Assembly (NCBI RefSeq): GCF_963678635.1
Contig: NC_087068.1
Location: 25,089,311-25,153,310 of the forward strand
DNA length: 64,000 bases
Direction: 5' to 3'
DNA from: Symsagittifera roscoffensis
Lineage: Eukaryota; Xenacoelomorpha; Acoela; Convolutidae
The notes under the pieces were generated by a model. That model was not told the DNA's origin. It made no database searches and saw only the letters and a program-made list of their open reading frames with translations. Positions 1 through 11,700 of this stretch are shown here, piece by piece. Position 1 is the stretch's first letter; every line of letters starts with the position of its first letter. The translations under genes and the position numbers were made by a program.

Positions 1-303
1 ACCTTACGCTTGGTTGCTGTCACTGAACCACATTTGGATTGGCTCTGAATGAAGCAACGTCCAAAAGCCTGATTTCCTATTTTTCTGGCCTTGAGCAAAT
101 GCCGATAGGACTTATTTTCCTTTTCGTCACGTGTGGCAGTTAACGATTGTAACAGAAGCCTAGTAATCAGTAATGCCTAACGGTCAATTTCATAAGTTTT
201 CCTCTTTCTACAATGTTTAAACCAACTTATTAACTGTGTGAGACAGGGTCACTAAGTTCTAAGCTTAGTTGATGACTAAAGTGTGCGTTGTTTTTAAGGG
301 TTC
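1..303. other. Left edge, no gene seen
   Basis: No open frame of note and no recognisable motif. The last bases before the first gene form a pyrimidine-rich stretch ending in TAAG just upstream of the ATG at 304, which could be a (trans-)splice acceptor or the end of a 5' UTR intron. Confidence 0.5.
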
Positions 304-1515
304 ATGAAGACTCCAATTACTATCTTTGTTGACTTGACCTTGGCCCATGTATGTACTAAGATCGATGTTTCTTTAACAAGAACGAATCCAAAACGAATTA
401 CAACATTGGGACTTCCTGGAACTATTGAACAAAGAATTGTTTCCTTAAATGACGCTCTATCTATTTTTTCGCGACTGCGAAAGCTTGATTTGTCTCGAAA
501 TGCGTTATCATCTTTAACTGGACTGGAGACCCTAAGTACATTAGAGGAATTGATTTTATACTACAATCTGGTTTCTAGTATTGATGAACTTAAAAAGTTA
601 CAGAAGAACAGCCAGTTGAAAATTTTGGACATTCGCCTAAACCCCGTAAGTAAGCTGGATTACCGAGGTACCATTCTCAAGCTGTTGCCTTGCTTAGAAA
701 TCCTGGATGATAGATTAGTTTCATACCCAGAGCGCAAGCTTGCTAACTCAGAGTCTACTAGAAGCGAACTTTACGGCGAATTATTATCAAATGATCAAGA
801 TCGGTTCTCTGAAATTCTTCGTAGAATTAATGAAACAAATAGCCCTGCACCCACTAACTCTATAACTGTTTCCGTACACAACTCTGAATCATCTGTTAAT
901 AACTCACCATCGCCGAAACTTTCTCAGATATTCTTTGAGGACTCATTGAACCAATCAAACGGTCCTCATAATCCGTTGGTAGTAAACGGCGATGAAATCT
1001 CGAAAACTGCATCTTACCTGTTTAACTTATTTGAATATCACAGCTCAAATTCTATCTCTATTTCGGAAGCTAAAAATCGGCTGCAGCCTCTAATTGTCAA
1101 TGAACTCAAAAGATTGGTCGACATCTCAAAGCAGCCAAAATATGAAGATCGTCAATCATCAAATGAAGTTTCTCGGAAACTTAGATCAGCCTATGTAGAA
1201 TGGGGATGTCAAACGGACTCTTCCATTTTGAATTCGGAGTTGATTCCATTATCCGAAGTAGATCAGGTCAAGACTCTAAAAGTGCAATTAGAAAGATCTC
1301 AATCGCAGGTAAATTGTGTCAATAATATGAACAAAATCACTTCTATGCTGCAGGAAAGTCATGATGTGCTAGTTAGAACGAACGCAAACTTGGTCAGAGA
1401 AATTGATGAATTGAGGCAAAAACGCGCTGAAGAAGAGAAGTTTTACAAGAGGCGTCTGAAAAGCTCCATGCTGCAGCCGAGTGGGATCAACTCTGGAGAT
1501 GAAAGTGAATTTTAG
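304..1515 (+). CDS. CEP72: CEP72-like centrosomal leucine-rich-repeat protein
   Basis: Single-exon frame of 403 residues. Residues about 30-135 form an N-terminal leucine-rich-repeat block (LSL/LDLS/LILYYN/LDIRLNP pattern) with the cap motif LLPCLEILDDR, as in human CEP72 and its paralogue LRRC36. A low-complexity Ser/Asn-rich middle follows. Residues about 325-390 are a coiled coil containing MLQESHDVLV, closely matching the C-terminal coiled coil of vertebrate CEP72. In vertebrates CEP72 sits on centriolar satellites and centrosomes and recruits gamma-tubulin complexes and CEP290. The protein is shorter than human CEP72 (about 650 aa), mostly in the middle. It is followed after 268 bases by the FBF1-like gene on the same strand, another basal-body protein, which may reflect co-transcription. 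The LRR plus C-terminal match makes CEP72 more likely than LRRC36. Confidence 0.82.
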   Translation: MKTPITIFVDLTLAHVCTKIDVSLTRTNPKRITTLGLPGTIEQRIVSLNDALSIFSRLRKLDLSRNALSSLTGLETLSTLEELILYYNLVSSIDELKKLQKNSQLKILDIRLNPVSKLDYRGTILKLLPCLEILDDRLVSYPERKLANSESTRSELYGELLSNDQDRFSEILRRINETNSPAPTNSITVSVHNSESSVNNSPSPKLSQIFFEDSLNQSNGPHNPLVVNGDEISKTASYLFNLFEYHSSNSISISEAKNRLQPLIVNELKRLVDISKQPKYEDRQSSNEVSRKLRSAYVEWGCQTDSSILNSELIPLSEVDQVKTLKVQLERSQSQVNCVNNMNKITSMLQESHDVLVRTNANLVREIDELRQKRAEEEKFYKRRLKSSMLQPSGINSGDESEF

Positions 1516-1758
1516 TATCATTTCCGGGCAATTATTTTTGTAATGCGTTAGGTGCAATATCCATTTTAGTTTTTGTTAGTTTATAGAAAATTGTGTTGAA
1601 TCAGAGAGATTTCGATTAGTTTAATTTTATAATATCTGTACTTATTTCAAGTAGAAATAGAGATCCAAGTTTTCAAAGCGGAGGGCTCTAAGTTGCACTT
1701 TTTTTTTCATTTTTAGTCAAAAATGCGAACAGCAACTTTTATAGGGTAACTGAAATCA

Positions 1759-1783
1759 AATAAATGTAATTTTCAGAAGCCAA
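1759..1783 (+). promoter_or_regulatory. Poly(A) signal overlapping acceptor region, CEP72-FBF1 gap
   Basis: AATAAA at 1759-1764 is followed by a TTTTCAG acceptor ending at 1776. The FBF1 ATG lies 8 bases further on. A 5' UTR this short directly after a splice-type AG, with no upstream exon, suggests that the FBF1 mRNA 5' end is made by trans-splicing. Inferred from sequence only. Confidence 0.45.
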
Positions 1784-4700
1784 ATGGATGACGATTTTGA
1801 CGATCTCTTAGACTTAATCGAAGAAACGAAACCAGAACAATCCAAGATACCAGAGAATGTAGAACAGACTAACACAGAGGAATCAGCACCGCCTCCAAAA
1901 ATCATAACCCCCTCCGACAGTAAAGATTTGGAGGATATCAAACCACTAGTTCTCGAAGACAAGCAACAGCCTAAACCTGCTTCTGCTATCGGTGGTAAAC
2001 GAAAGGCTTTCAAAATCGAAAAAGAAATAGACTGGGGTGATGATAATCCTACTGATCTTCTGACTGAACAATCGGCTAAAACTGCGAGCCAGTCAAATGA
2101 ACAAAAAAGCGGAAGCAGTGGTTTCAATATGAATAATTTGCTTGGAATCGACGATTCGACTGATGTTGCAGTTAAGCGACCGCCTACAGGTGAACGCAGA
2201 CCTGACCCGAAAAGCTCTCTTAAACCAACTTTGAAGGTTACAGACGAGGATGATAATGAGTCTTTAGCGGGACGTGGTTACCAACCGTCGCTTGGCGGAA
2301 GTAGCCGCGGACGGCGAGCGATTAACGCTGGAGTCAGTGCTCAGGGATCCGTGAAGTTTGGAGGAGAAAGTATCTTAGACGGTGAAAGTGTAGCATCTGG
2401 ACGAAAAGGCAGCAAGCCTGCTCTCAATGCAAGCAAAGATTTCGATGCGATGTCAGATATTCTTGGTCTTAGCTCGGAACCGAAATCGGCTGGATTTGGG
2501 TCGTGGCTGAAAGAGGAAAACAGAACCAGTGCGTCGAATGATTGGGTCAATTTGGCTAAAAATAGAAGAGCTTCAACTGGACAGGGTCCCGAAAGACCAA
2601 AAACTACCTCTGGGTTTCCATCGGGTACAAGTACCCCAAAACCTGGGGACTCTGGTTTGGATTTGCGGCCAAAAACATCAACGAATGAACCATTGTTTGG
2701 TGACGAAATTCCTCTAGATCAACTTCTGTCATCAAAACCTCCGGCCGGAACAAGGGTTAATCAACGCGATGGATTTCAGGATCCAGTTACACCTGCCGCT
2801 AAATCTGCAGCAGAGCATTCAGAAACTCCAAAGACTGAAATGGCTACTCGCGAGACGCTGCAAATTCCTGCAGCTTCTGGCCTCTTCCGAGACCGTAGTC
2901 GAGTACCTAGCGAGGATGGGCTCTCAATCGTAAGCGGAGCGGGTTCTCAGGCTTCGAGAGATACAATTTTGGACGGAGGAGGTGATGTTAATTTGCGTTC
3001 AAGAGAGGAAAGAACTCCAGGTACAAGTTTGCCCTCTGCGCGTTCCCAAGATGATCTCTTTGGGGGCCGAGGAACATCTTCAGGTGCTACTAGGAAACGT
3101 CAGACTAATGCTAACCAAAATTTAGCGCAGTTGTTTGATGGTGATTCTGCAATACAACCCGAAAGTATGCCAAGGCAGCAACCAGGTCCGAATTTCGCAG
3201 CGTCAATGGACAGTGCAGGTCAGCCACAGTTACAAAATCAAGGAACATCTAGACATCAAGCACATGCTTATCATACCAATCAAATGGCAATGAATAATGC
3301 AAATATCATGTGGGAAGAGGAAAAGAATCATTTGGTCCAAAAGTATGAACAAAAAATGAAACATCTCAAAGAACTACACGAGGACGAAGTGTCCCGAAGC
3401 AAAGACGAAAAGGAAGCGTTAAGCAAACATTACAAGTCTTTAATTGAGATCATGGAAAAGGATAGAGTGGAGGTCATAGCGAGGTATGACCGAAATTCGC
3501 AAGACATGGAATTGAGACACCAACAGTCTTTGGAGAGTTTGAGGCTTCTCCAGGAAAAAAACTTCCAAGAGTCGAAAAGCGAGTTTGAAAAAAAGGTGGA
3601 GTTTGTGAAGAAGCAGAAAGAAATGGAAGTAGAAGCGATTAAGTCGGCTTCTTCTCATCTACAGTCTGTTAATGTAGTTGTAGAGCAGGTTGAAAGCCAA
3701 GCAAAATTGATCAACGAAATTTCGACCAACCTTGGCAATAAATCTGCAAATACTCTAGATGCACGTGAATTTCAAATAAGAGCGAAAGAAAACGAAATTC
3801 GTATTCAAGAAGAAAGGCTAGAACGACAGTTAGCGGATACAGAACGAGAGAGAAAGAAGATTCAAGAGCTGATAACAAAAATGGAAATGCACATGCGAGA
3901 AACTGCTTCGACTTTAGAAAACGACAAGTTTAATTTGATTCAAGATCAAGCAAGATTGGCGGCAGAAAAGAAGAACTTACAAATGCAGCAACAGCAGCAG
4001 TTGGATAAAATATCTCAGGAGAGAAGCTGGCTGGATAAAGCTAAAGCCGATTTCGAACGAGAGCAAAAAGAGAACAGATCAATGCTTTACGAGGAGCGTC
4101 GGCTTCTTGGAATCGAACGAGCAAAACTGGAGGCCTCTGTCAAATCTTACAGCGAGCGGGAAAAACACGAGTCGGTTAAAACTGCTCAAGCAGAAGCTGA
4201 AATTAGTGGGTCATTGCGAGCTATCGCCAACGAACATGAAACCTTAGCTAAGACTGCGGCACAGTTGAAAATGGACAGAGATAATTTGGAAAAAGAGCGA
4301 AACGCTTTCGACCAAGAGAAAAAGCGGATTGAAGTGGAACGAAAGATTGCGGATGAGTCTAAATTTGAAATTAGAAGTAGGCAATCTCAGTTAGATCATC
4401 TTACAGCTGATGCGACTAAAATTAGAGACGAGGGGTTGAACGCTTTGAGCAAAGCCACCGCGATAGAACTGGAACATAATCACAGAACTCAACAATTGAA
4501 GACTCAATTGACCTCTTTGAGAGCACAAGAACAGAGTTTAGCCCAGGAGAGGCTACTTTTGGCCCAAGAGCAGAAAAATTTGGAGACGAAGAAAAACTCT
4601 TTGATTTGTTCGAAGTGTTCTGGACCTGTGAGCTCGGCGGAATTGAACCCATTTCCTTCGCATCTGGCTTTCAAACAGTTCGGAACTCAGTCATCGGCAG

Positions 4701-5002
4701 ATTTTGACAACCATTTCAGACATTCGGGAATGCATGGAATGAATGATAGCATGGCTATGGGACCCCACGTGAACGACTCAGGGTTCAACACTCCTGCTGA
4801 TTTCACAGCTCAAATAAATTCCGTTCAACAAGTTGAAATAATGAAACAGATGTTGCAAATGGATTATGATTTGGAGAATCTGAGGAATTCTGCGCAAAGC
4901 GAGGACCAGTATTTGATGGAAGAGGAGCAGTATATTCAATCGTTAAGAGCGAGTAGAAACGAAGAGTTCCCGACAAGCTCAACGCCAGCTAATAATTGGT
5001 AG
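1784..5002 (+). CDS. FBF1: FBF1-like ciliary transition-fibre protein
   Basis: Single-exon frame of 1,072 residues (human FBF1 is about 1,130). The acidic N-terminus (MDDDFDDLLDL) and roughly the first 500 residues are low-complexity, with short islands such as DILGLSSEPK and DWVNLAKNRR that recall the DILGL and DWLGL motifs of FBF1. Residues about 505-945 are a long charged coiled coil. Within it SASSHLQSVNVVVEQVE parallels the vertebrate SATSHTRSLNSIIHQME segment. The C-terminal tail (YLMEEEQYIQSLRASR) resembles the conserved FBF1 end. FBF1 (DYF-19 in C. elegans) sits on transition fibres at the ciliary base and is needed for intraflagellar-transport entry; it also acts at adherens junctions. 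The start is fixed by the first ATG after a TTTTCAG acceptor. No TM segment or signal peptide is seen. Confidence 0.87.
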   Translation: MDDDFDDLLDLIEETKPEQSKIPENVEQTNTEESAPPPKIITPSDSKDLEDIKPLVLEDKQQPKPASAIGGKRKAFKIEKEIDWGDDNPTDLLTEQSAKTASQSNEQKSGSSGFNMNNLLGIDDSTDVAVKRPPTGERRPDPKSSLKPTLKVTDEDDNESLAGRGYQPSLGGSSRGRRAINAGVSAQGSVKFGGESILDGESVASGRKGSKPALNASKDFDAMSDILGLSSEPKSAGFGSWLKEENRTSASNDWVNLAKNRRASTGQGPERPKTTSGFPSGTSTPKPGDSGLDLRPKTSTNEPLFGDEIPLDQLLSSKPPAGTRVNQRDGFQDPVTPAAKSAAEHSETPKTEMATRETLQIPAASGLFRDRSRVPSEDGLSIVSGAGSQASRDTILDGGGDVNLRSREERTPGTSLPSARSQDDLFGGRGTSSGATRKRQTNANQNLAQLFDGDSAIQPESMPRQQPGPNFAASMDSAGQPQLQNQGTSRHQAHAYHTNQMAMNNANIMWEEEKNHLVQKYEQKMKHLKELHEDEVSRSKDEKEALSKHYKSLIEIMEKDRVEVIARYDRNSQDMELRHQQSLESLRLLQEKNFQESKSEFEKKVEFVKKQKEMEVEAIKSASSHLQSVNVVVEQVESQAKLINEISTNLGNKSANTLDAREFQIRAKENEIRIQEERLERQLADTERERKKIQELITKMEMHMRETASTLENDKFNLIQDQARLAAEKKNLQMQQQQQLDKISQERSWLDKAKADFEREQKENRSMLYEERRLLGIERAKLEASVKSYSEREKHESVKTAQAEAEISGSLRAIANEHETLAKTAAQLKMDRDNLEKERNAFDQEKKRIEVERKIADESKFEIRSRQSQLDHLTADATKIRDEGLNALSKATAIELEHNHRTQQLKTQLTSLRAQEQSLAQERLLLAQEQKNLETKKNSLICSKCSGPVSSAELNPFPSHLAFKQFGTQSSADFDNHFRHSGMHGMNDSMAMGPHVNDSGFNTPADFTAQINSVQQVEIMKQMLQMDYDLENLRNSAQSEDQYLMEEEQYIQSLRASRNEEFPTSSTPANNW

Positions 5003-5512
5003 ACTTACCTAAGCTCAGTAGTTATCAATTGTATGGTATATGCTTCTCTTCTCTTTTTGACCCTGCAGTAACTACTGCTCAATGTATTTTAGGTTCTAAT
5101 TTCAGTTAATATGAGTGTTTTAATTAATTTGTAAATAGTGTAATTATTGTAAATTAAATTTAAAATTGTAATTTTTCTGTGTGGATTTGAATTAATGTTC
5201 ACTGGTAACACTTTTTGAACAAGGCTGAGAATCTCTCTACCCAACTTCAGTTTGAACCAGAACAGTAGTTTTATATATAGAGTCAGTTTTCAAGCATCAG
5301 TATGGATGACCCAATTTAATGAAGATCTCACAGGCTTTCCATGTACGATTTCTGGAAATAAATTGGCCAATGAGAATAATTACTTGAGAGGTTTTTCACT
5401 ATCGGGGGTTGTTTAGAATCAATGTAAAGAGCTCATGGTTGTAGTATGTTGAAGTTATAAATATGTTTTAAGTGTGATAGTGTTTTCAGAAGTGAGTTGA
5501 ACATCTGAAGAT
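5003..5512 (+). other. FBF1-RPS8 intergenic stretch with poly(A) signal and acceptor
   Basis: 510 bases without an ORF. AATAAA lies at 5357-5362 and a TGTTTTCAG acceptor ends at 5489, 23 bases before the RPS8 ATG. Signal-to-acceptor spacing is about 127 bases. No TATA-like promoter stands out close to RPS8, in keeping with a possible polycistronic layout. Confidence 0.45.
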
Positions 5513-8357
5513 ATGGGAATCACTCAAGCCAAGTTCCACAAGAGGAAGAGCACAGGAGGTCGCTTCAACAAGTGGCGCAAGAAGAGGAAGTTCGAATTGG
5601 GCAGACCGGCCGCCATGACTAAACTCATGCCCGAGCGAGTGCGACCAGGTAGATTTACGAGATCAAGCATCAGAATTTTTAAAATAAATAATTTGATTTG
5701 TTTTTGTAAATACGAGAATAGGCGGTTGCTATGCAAGTAGAGCAGAATTTTCAAATTATACTAATCTAAGTAAAGCAGATGTTCTTCTTAGCGGAATTTT
5801 ATTTTCAATCCGAATCACTGCATAGGAATCTGAATCACGACGAATAAGGCTTTAATATGGATGTTTTGCCGCATAGCAATTTGGCCCTAATAAGGATATT
5901 TTGCTGCGCGACCAATGGTTCTGCCTTAGAGAAAGAACTCTTTGCTTTGAGTCACGAAGTAGTCAAATTCCTGTGGTACGGAAGTTTCTGTCACGTTAAT
6001 ACGTCCTTAGCCGACAGTATTAGTATTCGCGATTTCCTCACTATCTCGCAGCAAAAGGCAACTCGTAATTTATTTACGAGTTGCCTTTTGCTGCGGCAAC
6101 TCGTAACAAAAGGCAACTCGCAGCAAAATACAACTCCTGTAGCTCGAGCGGCAATTATGTTACCCTTTAGTCTTAATGTGAAGCAAAAAGGTGGTAAAAT
6201 ATCAAAAACTTTGAGGAGGAAAAAAATTCTCTCGTATGTAAAGTTATTACAGATCAAAATTGAAAGAAATACCTTCCAGCTGAGAAATTGTATCATTGTT
6301 TTGATAGTTTAAGAGTTCTGATGTCCTTTGCATTTGTAGGACTTTTTGGACATTCATATTTGGCGTTTTTCAAATAAATCTAGGTGTTTTTTTTTCATTC
6401 CTTATTGCTCAGCTTCATGCAATCTTCCAATCGAATTGTTCGTTGCGTGGTTTCCACTTTTTGCATTGTGAAGTTGATTCCATATAGCTGGTTTAAATTC
6501 AGGATTTTTTCGTACTATTTCACGTATATTTTGTCCCACCCAATTTTCTTGGAAATTATTGAGATGTGAATTGCGTTGTTCGTTCTCGCTTGTTGTGGCG
6601 TGAAGTTTAAAGTGCGAGCTTCAAACCGTAATCACGAATGAGAGCGTGGGCATGCAAAGTTTGTAGTCATTTGTCCCCTCTAATCAATACCAGTCCTACT
6701 TTTTTTGGATTCTTCCAATTCGCCCGCGCGAAATAAAAAAGCAGTCTTTAACAGACGGTGCGGGTACTGTTTTGAAAGCGAAATTAAATCTTCGTGGGTT
6801 CCAACATTTTGTTAGTTTCTACTAGAAACCTAAATGCTTGATTATCTTGCTGCTGAGTTTTGCGTTTGTATTTGAATTAAACAATGAAATGAGCAGGTGT
6901 TCATAATAGCTTGCGTAGTATCTTTTTGTTTATATAACGAGGGGTAACGTACCGTCAGCATGCCTAGCTGCGTATCGCTCAAAAATTTCCTGTTCTGAAT
7001 TAGTTGTGAATACAATAAGACGATCCATCACACGGCACTGAGCCTTGAGCTAAAGATTTGTTTCTCCATAGATGGAAATTAAGTTCCATGAGAATTGCAA
7101 TGACCCCCACAGTCTTCGGCACATCTCCAAATTCTCTGCGTTTATTTACCCTCGATACTGATGTAATTTAAGGTTTATAAGGACTTCCAAAACCACACTC
7201 ATTAGATTTTGATTAGCTCGGGAATAATCTTGCGTCTTTGTCCGTTCCTTTACTCTTTGGTTGACACTGCAAAGAATTTAGAGTTTGTCCCCACAGATAT
7301 TGCAATCGATTGGGAGCATTTTGAGACTGTTTTTCCATGCGTTTCTTTTTTTTCAAACTTGATTAAAATTAAACAAGTGTTTATAAAAATTAAAATACGT
7401 TTGGGAAGCCTTCTCTTCAATATCTCCTTCTCGAGGCAATGCTCAATGTAAATGATCTAATTTTTCTCCGCAAGTAAATTTTCACGTGTAATAAATAACT
7501 TATTGTTTAGAAGTTCATATGGAGCTAAATTATACGAGTTGTCTTTTTGGGAGTTGTTTTTTTTTACTAGAGTTTTCTCATTACGATTATCTGTCACAAA
7601 TTTAAGCAGTGGCAATTGTAATTTTATGAAAATAAGTAAGAACATTCTTCAATACTTGCACAGCATCTGCCGCCTCTTCGTGCTCGTCATGTGATTTTTA
7701 TTCACCTGTTTATAATTGAACATTTTTTTTTCAGTGCGTGTGCGAGGTGGTAACATCAAGATGCGGGCCCTCCGACTCGACACCGGAAATTTCTCTTGGC
7801 CCTCGGAGCATTGCACTCGAAAAGCGAAGATCCTAGACGTCGTGTACAATGCCACCAACAACGAAATGGTCCGCACAAAAACGATCGTGAAGAACTGCAT
7901 CGTTAAAATTGACGCGAGTGCTTTTAAGTCCTGGTGCCAGGAGAAATATGGCGTCGGAAAAGGAGAGGGTAAGGACTTTGCGGAACTAGCTGAGACGGTC
8001 GAAAACATTTCAGTGAAAAAAGTCAAGACTCCAGAAGAGCGAAAGTCTGAGAAAGCGGCTAAGAAGGCCAAGAAGGAAGCAGCACTGAAAGCAGCGAAAA
8101 AAGACGGGAAAGTTTCGAAGTCCAAGGCCGCTGCTGCTGCTAAGGAACCAATTAAAAAGAAAGCAGTAAAGAAAATTGTCCAGGAGATTCTGATTCCAAA
8201 AGTAGACCCGGTGGTTAAAGATTGCATGAAGCAAGGGTTTGTGTATGCTTGTATTTCCTCGCGACCCGGTCAGTGCGGACGAGCTGATGGCTATGTTCTG
8301 GAAGGAAAGGAGCTGGACTTCTACAGGAAGAAGATGGACAAGAAGAAGCAAAAGTGA
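5513..8357 (+). CDS. RPS8: Small ribosomal subunit protein eS8 (RPS8)
   Basis: Two exons, 5513-5648 and 7735-8357, joined in phase 1 across a 2.09 kb GT-AG intron; 252 residues. Exon 1 encodes [17 protein letters not shown] and ELGRPAA; exon 2 encodes [35 protein letters not shown] and near the end [19 protein letters not shown], all hallmark eS8 motifs. The join restores the family's VRVRGGN segment. The protein is longer than the human one (208 aa) because a Lys/Ala-rich stretch (residues about 143-205) expands the variable region before the C-terminal block. eS8 is a core component of the 40S subunit. An acceptor 23 bases before the ATG suggests an SL- or UTR-intron-derived 5' end. No box C/D or H/ACA snoRNA was convincingly found in the intron, although vertebrate RPS8 introns host several. 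Confidence 0.97.
5649..7734 (+). other. RPS8 intron
   Basis: A GT-AG intron of 2.09 kb. Apart from the strong hairpin at 6048-6094 it holds only short, unsupported frames. The 151-residue frame at 5857-6312 runs straight through the hairpin and has no recognisable domain, so it is not called. Confidence 0.75.
6048..6094. repeat. Perfect 21-bp inverted repeat (hairpin) in RPS8 intron
   Basis: The arms 6048-6068 and 6074-6094 are exact reverse complements separated by 5 bases. Just downstream (about 6095-6126) the same motif (GCAACTCGTAA, AAAAGGCAACTCG, GCAGCAAAA) appears again in direct orientation. The layout resembles the end structure of a small fold-back or MITE-type element. It is similar in style, though not identical, to the 17-base-unit hairpin element near 31.7 kb. 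Confidence 0.8.
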
Positions 8358-8636
8358 TTTAAAGCGCTCTCTAAGATGTCGAGAAGTGTTTGATATTTAC
8401 TCTTCAAAGTCCTTTTTTCAGTAGCTTGTGAATTTATTTTTACGCTCTGAAAACTTTTCCAGTAAAATAAGAAAGTTCACTTGTAGTACTCACTAGACAT
8501 TGCGAAGTGGAAGGAGATATGAACAACTTGAAAGTCAAATTAAATCAATTGAAAATCAAGTTTTGTTTTTCCCCACTGTTTGTTTATTCAAATCGGACTA
8601 TATTAGAATCAAAAATGTCACATCGCGACTTACTAA

Positions 8637-8733
8637 AATAAAAGATTTTTCTTGTTAAATTGCAATCCTTCTCAGCTTGACTCTTAGTTTTTGTAAACTG
8701 CGCTCCTCAATCGTTTGTTCATTTCAGGTTATC
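8637..8733 (+). promoter_or_regulatory. Poly(A) signal and acceptor between RPS8 and TRMT10C
   Basis: AATAAA at 8637-8642 is followed 85 bases later by ATTTCAG ending at 8727, only 6 bases before the TRMT10C ATG at 8734. This matches the poly(A)-then-trans-splice arrangement of known metazoan operons. It could also be an ordinary 3' end next to a 5' UTR intron acceptor. Confidence 0.5.
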
Positions 8734-11700
8734 ATGTCATGTAAAGCAGTGCTAAGTGGTATCTTGGCTTCCGCTACTGTAAAAAATGCTTGCAAGCCTA
8801 GTATTGTTTTGAGAGCTTATTCAGCTAGAAAGAAATGCGCATTCTGCATTTCAAACAACAGAATTCGACTCGGCTTTAAAACCTACAGTTCTTCAGGAGT
8901 TCCAGGAAATGCGGACCTTCAACTTGAATGTTTTGACATTAATGAAGGAATCTCAGAAGTTTCAAGTGAAATAAGAGATGATAACGAGACGGAAATTGAT
9001 CGATTGTGGACTGAAAGTTAGTTCAAATCAGGGTTTTGAGACCGCCAATTCTTGATTTAGCGAAGTATCAGACGCAACACTTGCATTACGCGATTTCATT
9101 TAGCGACAACAAGTTTTGTAGTAAGATCTTACTGTCTTTTTAGTTTTTGGCGGGAAACTGGTTTGTGTTACACCAATTTTTCTGCATATTGTATTTGAAA
9201 GCACTTTGAATTACACAATTTGGCCGTGGAAAAATTTTTTTACATCCTTTTTGCCAGACGAAAATCAGGAAAATGTTCCTTAAACCAAGGGCTTGAGTTA
9301 AAAAAGTGTATATTTTCACAGAGATTTTGCGGGATCTAAATCTAAATTAAGTAGCGGTTCAGCGGTTTGTATTAGGAAAATCATAAACCTGGGTCAAATA
9401 AGCTCACTCATTTAAAAATTTAGTACAATTATAAAATCTTGTATGGGTCCTCGATAGTTTTAGAAAAGTTATGAAAAGCATGAGCATTTCTTTACTTGCA
9501 TTCTTTCACTTTCTTTCCTTAAAAAAGTTTTCCTACTGATCTCAAATTAAAGCCCATGGGCAATGTCAAGAAAAAACGTAGAAACTTGGTCTCGTGTCGA
9601 GAAAATCTGGTCTGGATGTTCATTTTTTCGTTTGCGATTTGCACGTGTTATCAAACCGAAACTACTTTAACAGAATCACTTGAATAATTTTACCTTTGGC
9701 TCATATGAGGTAATTCAGAGGTTGATTCGCGCATGCGGCGAAGAGGTAACACAGCTGCCTATAGAGACACAGGTCAATGGTGCGAATCTGGCCAGGACCT
9801 GTTTTTTTTGTAAGCGGAAAATTGTCCTTGCGTCGAAAAATCTTTGTCGAACTTCTGTTTGTCTCCGTTTTTTGTTGGCTTAGTTGCCGCAGCACTAAAT
9901 TTGCATAAAGTTTGGGCATTTTTCAACTCAAATTTAAACAAAAAATCAGTGTATTCCGGTTTTGGGCAAGTAATTGAGATCCAAGAAGTTTGCTCATGCT
10001 GTTCATTAAAAGTTTTTGGAAGTTATTTTCTTCATAATTTCAAGAAATATTCTGTGCATTTGGCGCAGTGATAACACCCATGTTTGAGACGGTGATTCTC
10101 ATAAGTTCGATTTTAGCCACTACCTGTTATTTCGTGTCTGCTAATTTTTGTCGGCGTAGGTCCCTCAGAAAAGTTAGGTTTCTTTTCAGCATTTTGAAAG
10201 CTCTTTCTAAAGTTTCTAATGGTGCAAGTTAAAGTTTGTGAAGGTGCAGATAATTTTATCTCCCAAGTTTCTTGTCCGTTTTTGCAATTTTTTTTGACAA
10301 AAAAAATTTTTTGGCAAAAACTTTTTTTACAAAAAAAAACAATTTTTTTGAATTTTTTCAATTTTTGATTTATTTTTTCATTTGCTGGTAATCATAGTCA
10401 TACATTTCTGTATCGCAAGATTTGATTTCGCCTCTGTGTTGATTTTTAGACTTAATTAGAGAAAATGATGACTGGCTGACTACCCCTCTTAGTTCTTGTA
10501 CAATTTTAACGTATTTTAGCTATTGATGAAAAACAACAGATTAAACAAAATGAATAAATTATTACCAAAATGTTAAAACAAAAACTGTTGTCACATTTGC
10601 CTATTTCACTACGACTGTCGAATATGCCGTTCAAGATCTTTTTATTCTATTTGTTTGGTCAGATCTTTTATCTTAACACGCAAAAAATACGACACTAATT
10701 TTTTAAAACTATGGTCGGAATATTGTGTGTTAATAACACAGTAACCGGCTATCCTTGTTATTTAAGTATCTTTTGTGGAGCAAAACGTAAAGGATAATTC
10801 AGTGCCATAAAATTCCGAATTTTGATTTCGGCCAATGTTTCTTCTCTAAAATTTATATATGGAGTCTTTTTTTAGAAATTACAAACAAAGCTAAATCTTC
10901 AAGAGAATCCATGCCAAGAGCGATTGAGCGCTATGAACTGGAGACATTGTACGACGTATACAAAGAACAGAATCCTACTTTAAATGATGAAGGTTTGGCC
11001 AAAGTGTACCAATATGTGGAGAAATTGATCAACTATGCCTACGAAGACAAGGCACCTCCAGAAGTAAGCCATTTCTTTTACGTTGAACAAATTATCTTGA
11101 TTTTGAAAACAATGAATGATTCTTCTGAATAAGATTTTGAAAACAATGAATGATACTTCTGATTTTGAAAACTTTTGAAAAAGTTAATCGGGAAAGTTTT
11201 TTCCTAATTTAGATGTCAATCGCCCAACTTGAAGACTACATGCGATTTGAAGAAGAAAGAGCCCAAGACGAACAGAAAGCCCCAGAGCATCTTTACTTGG
11301 ACGAATCAGACAGTAGTTACAATCCTATTCGGGTGAAAAAACCATGCAATAGTGTGGAGGGCTACTTGAGCTTTCTGTATAAGACGCACTGGAAGAAAAT
11401 GCGCGGGTTGGAGAGAAAAAATATGAGGAGCAAGCGGCTTGAAGAAACATCAAAGCCAGATCTGTAAGTCTACTGGTTGTTGATTTCGAACATGAATTTT
11501 TTGCTCTTTCATCACCGCCAAAGATGTGGAATAACGCATTTGGTGATAAAATCCTGTTTGCTCTTGTGATGAGAAAGTCTTATTACTATCGGGTACTGGA
11601 AATTTTATTACTGTAAGCAACGAGCTTAATATTCGCCTTAATGCACTAATTTCTCAAACCTGGTTTCGTTCTTAGGGGTTTATTTTTCGGCTTAGTTTCG

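Noticed and set aside
5857-6312. 151-residue + strand ORF in the RPS8 intron
   Set aside because: It reads through a perfect hairpin, has no recognisable domain, and is contained in an intron of a certain gene; chance frame or repeat-derived.
5649-7734. snoRNA search in RPS8 intron
   Set aside because: No convincing C/D (RTGATGA with CTGA) or H/ACA pair at proper spacing was found.
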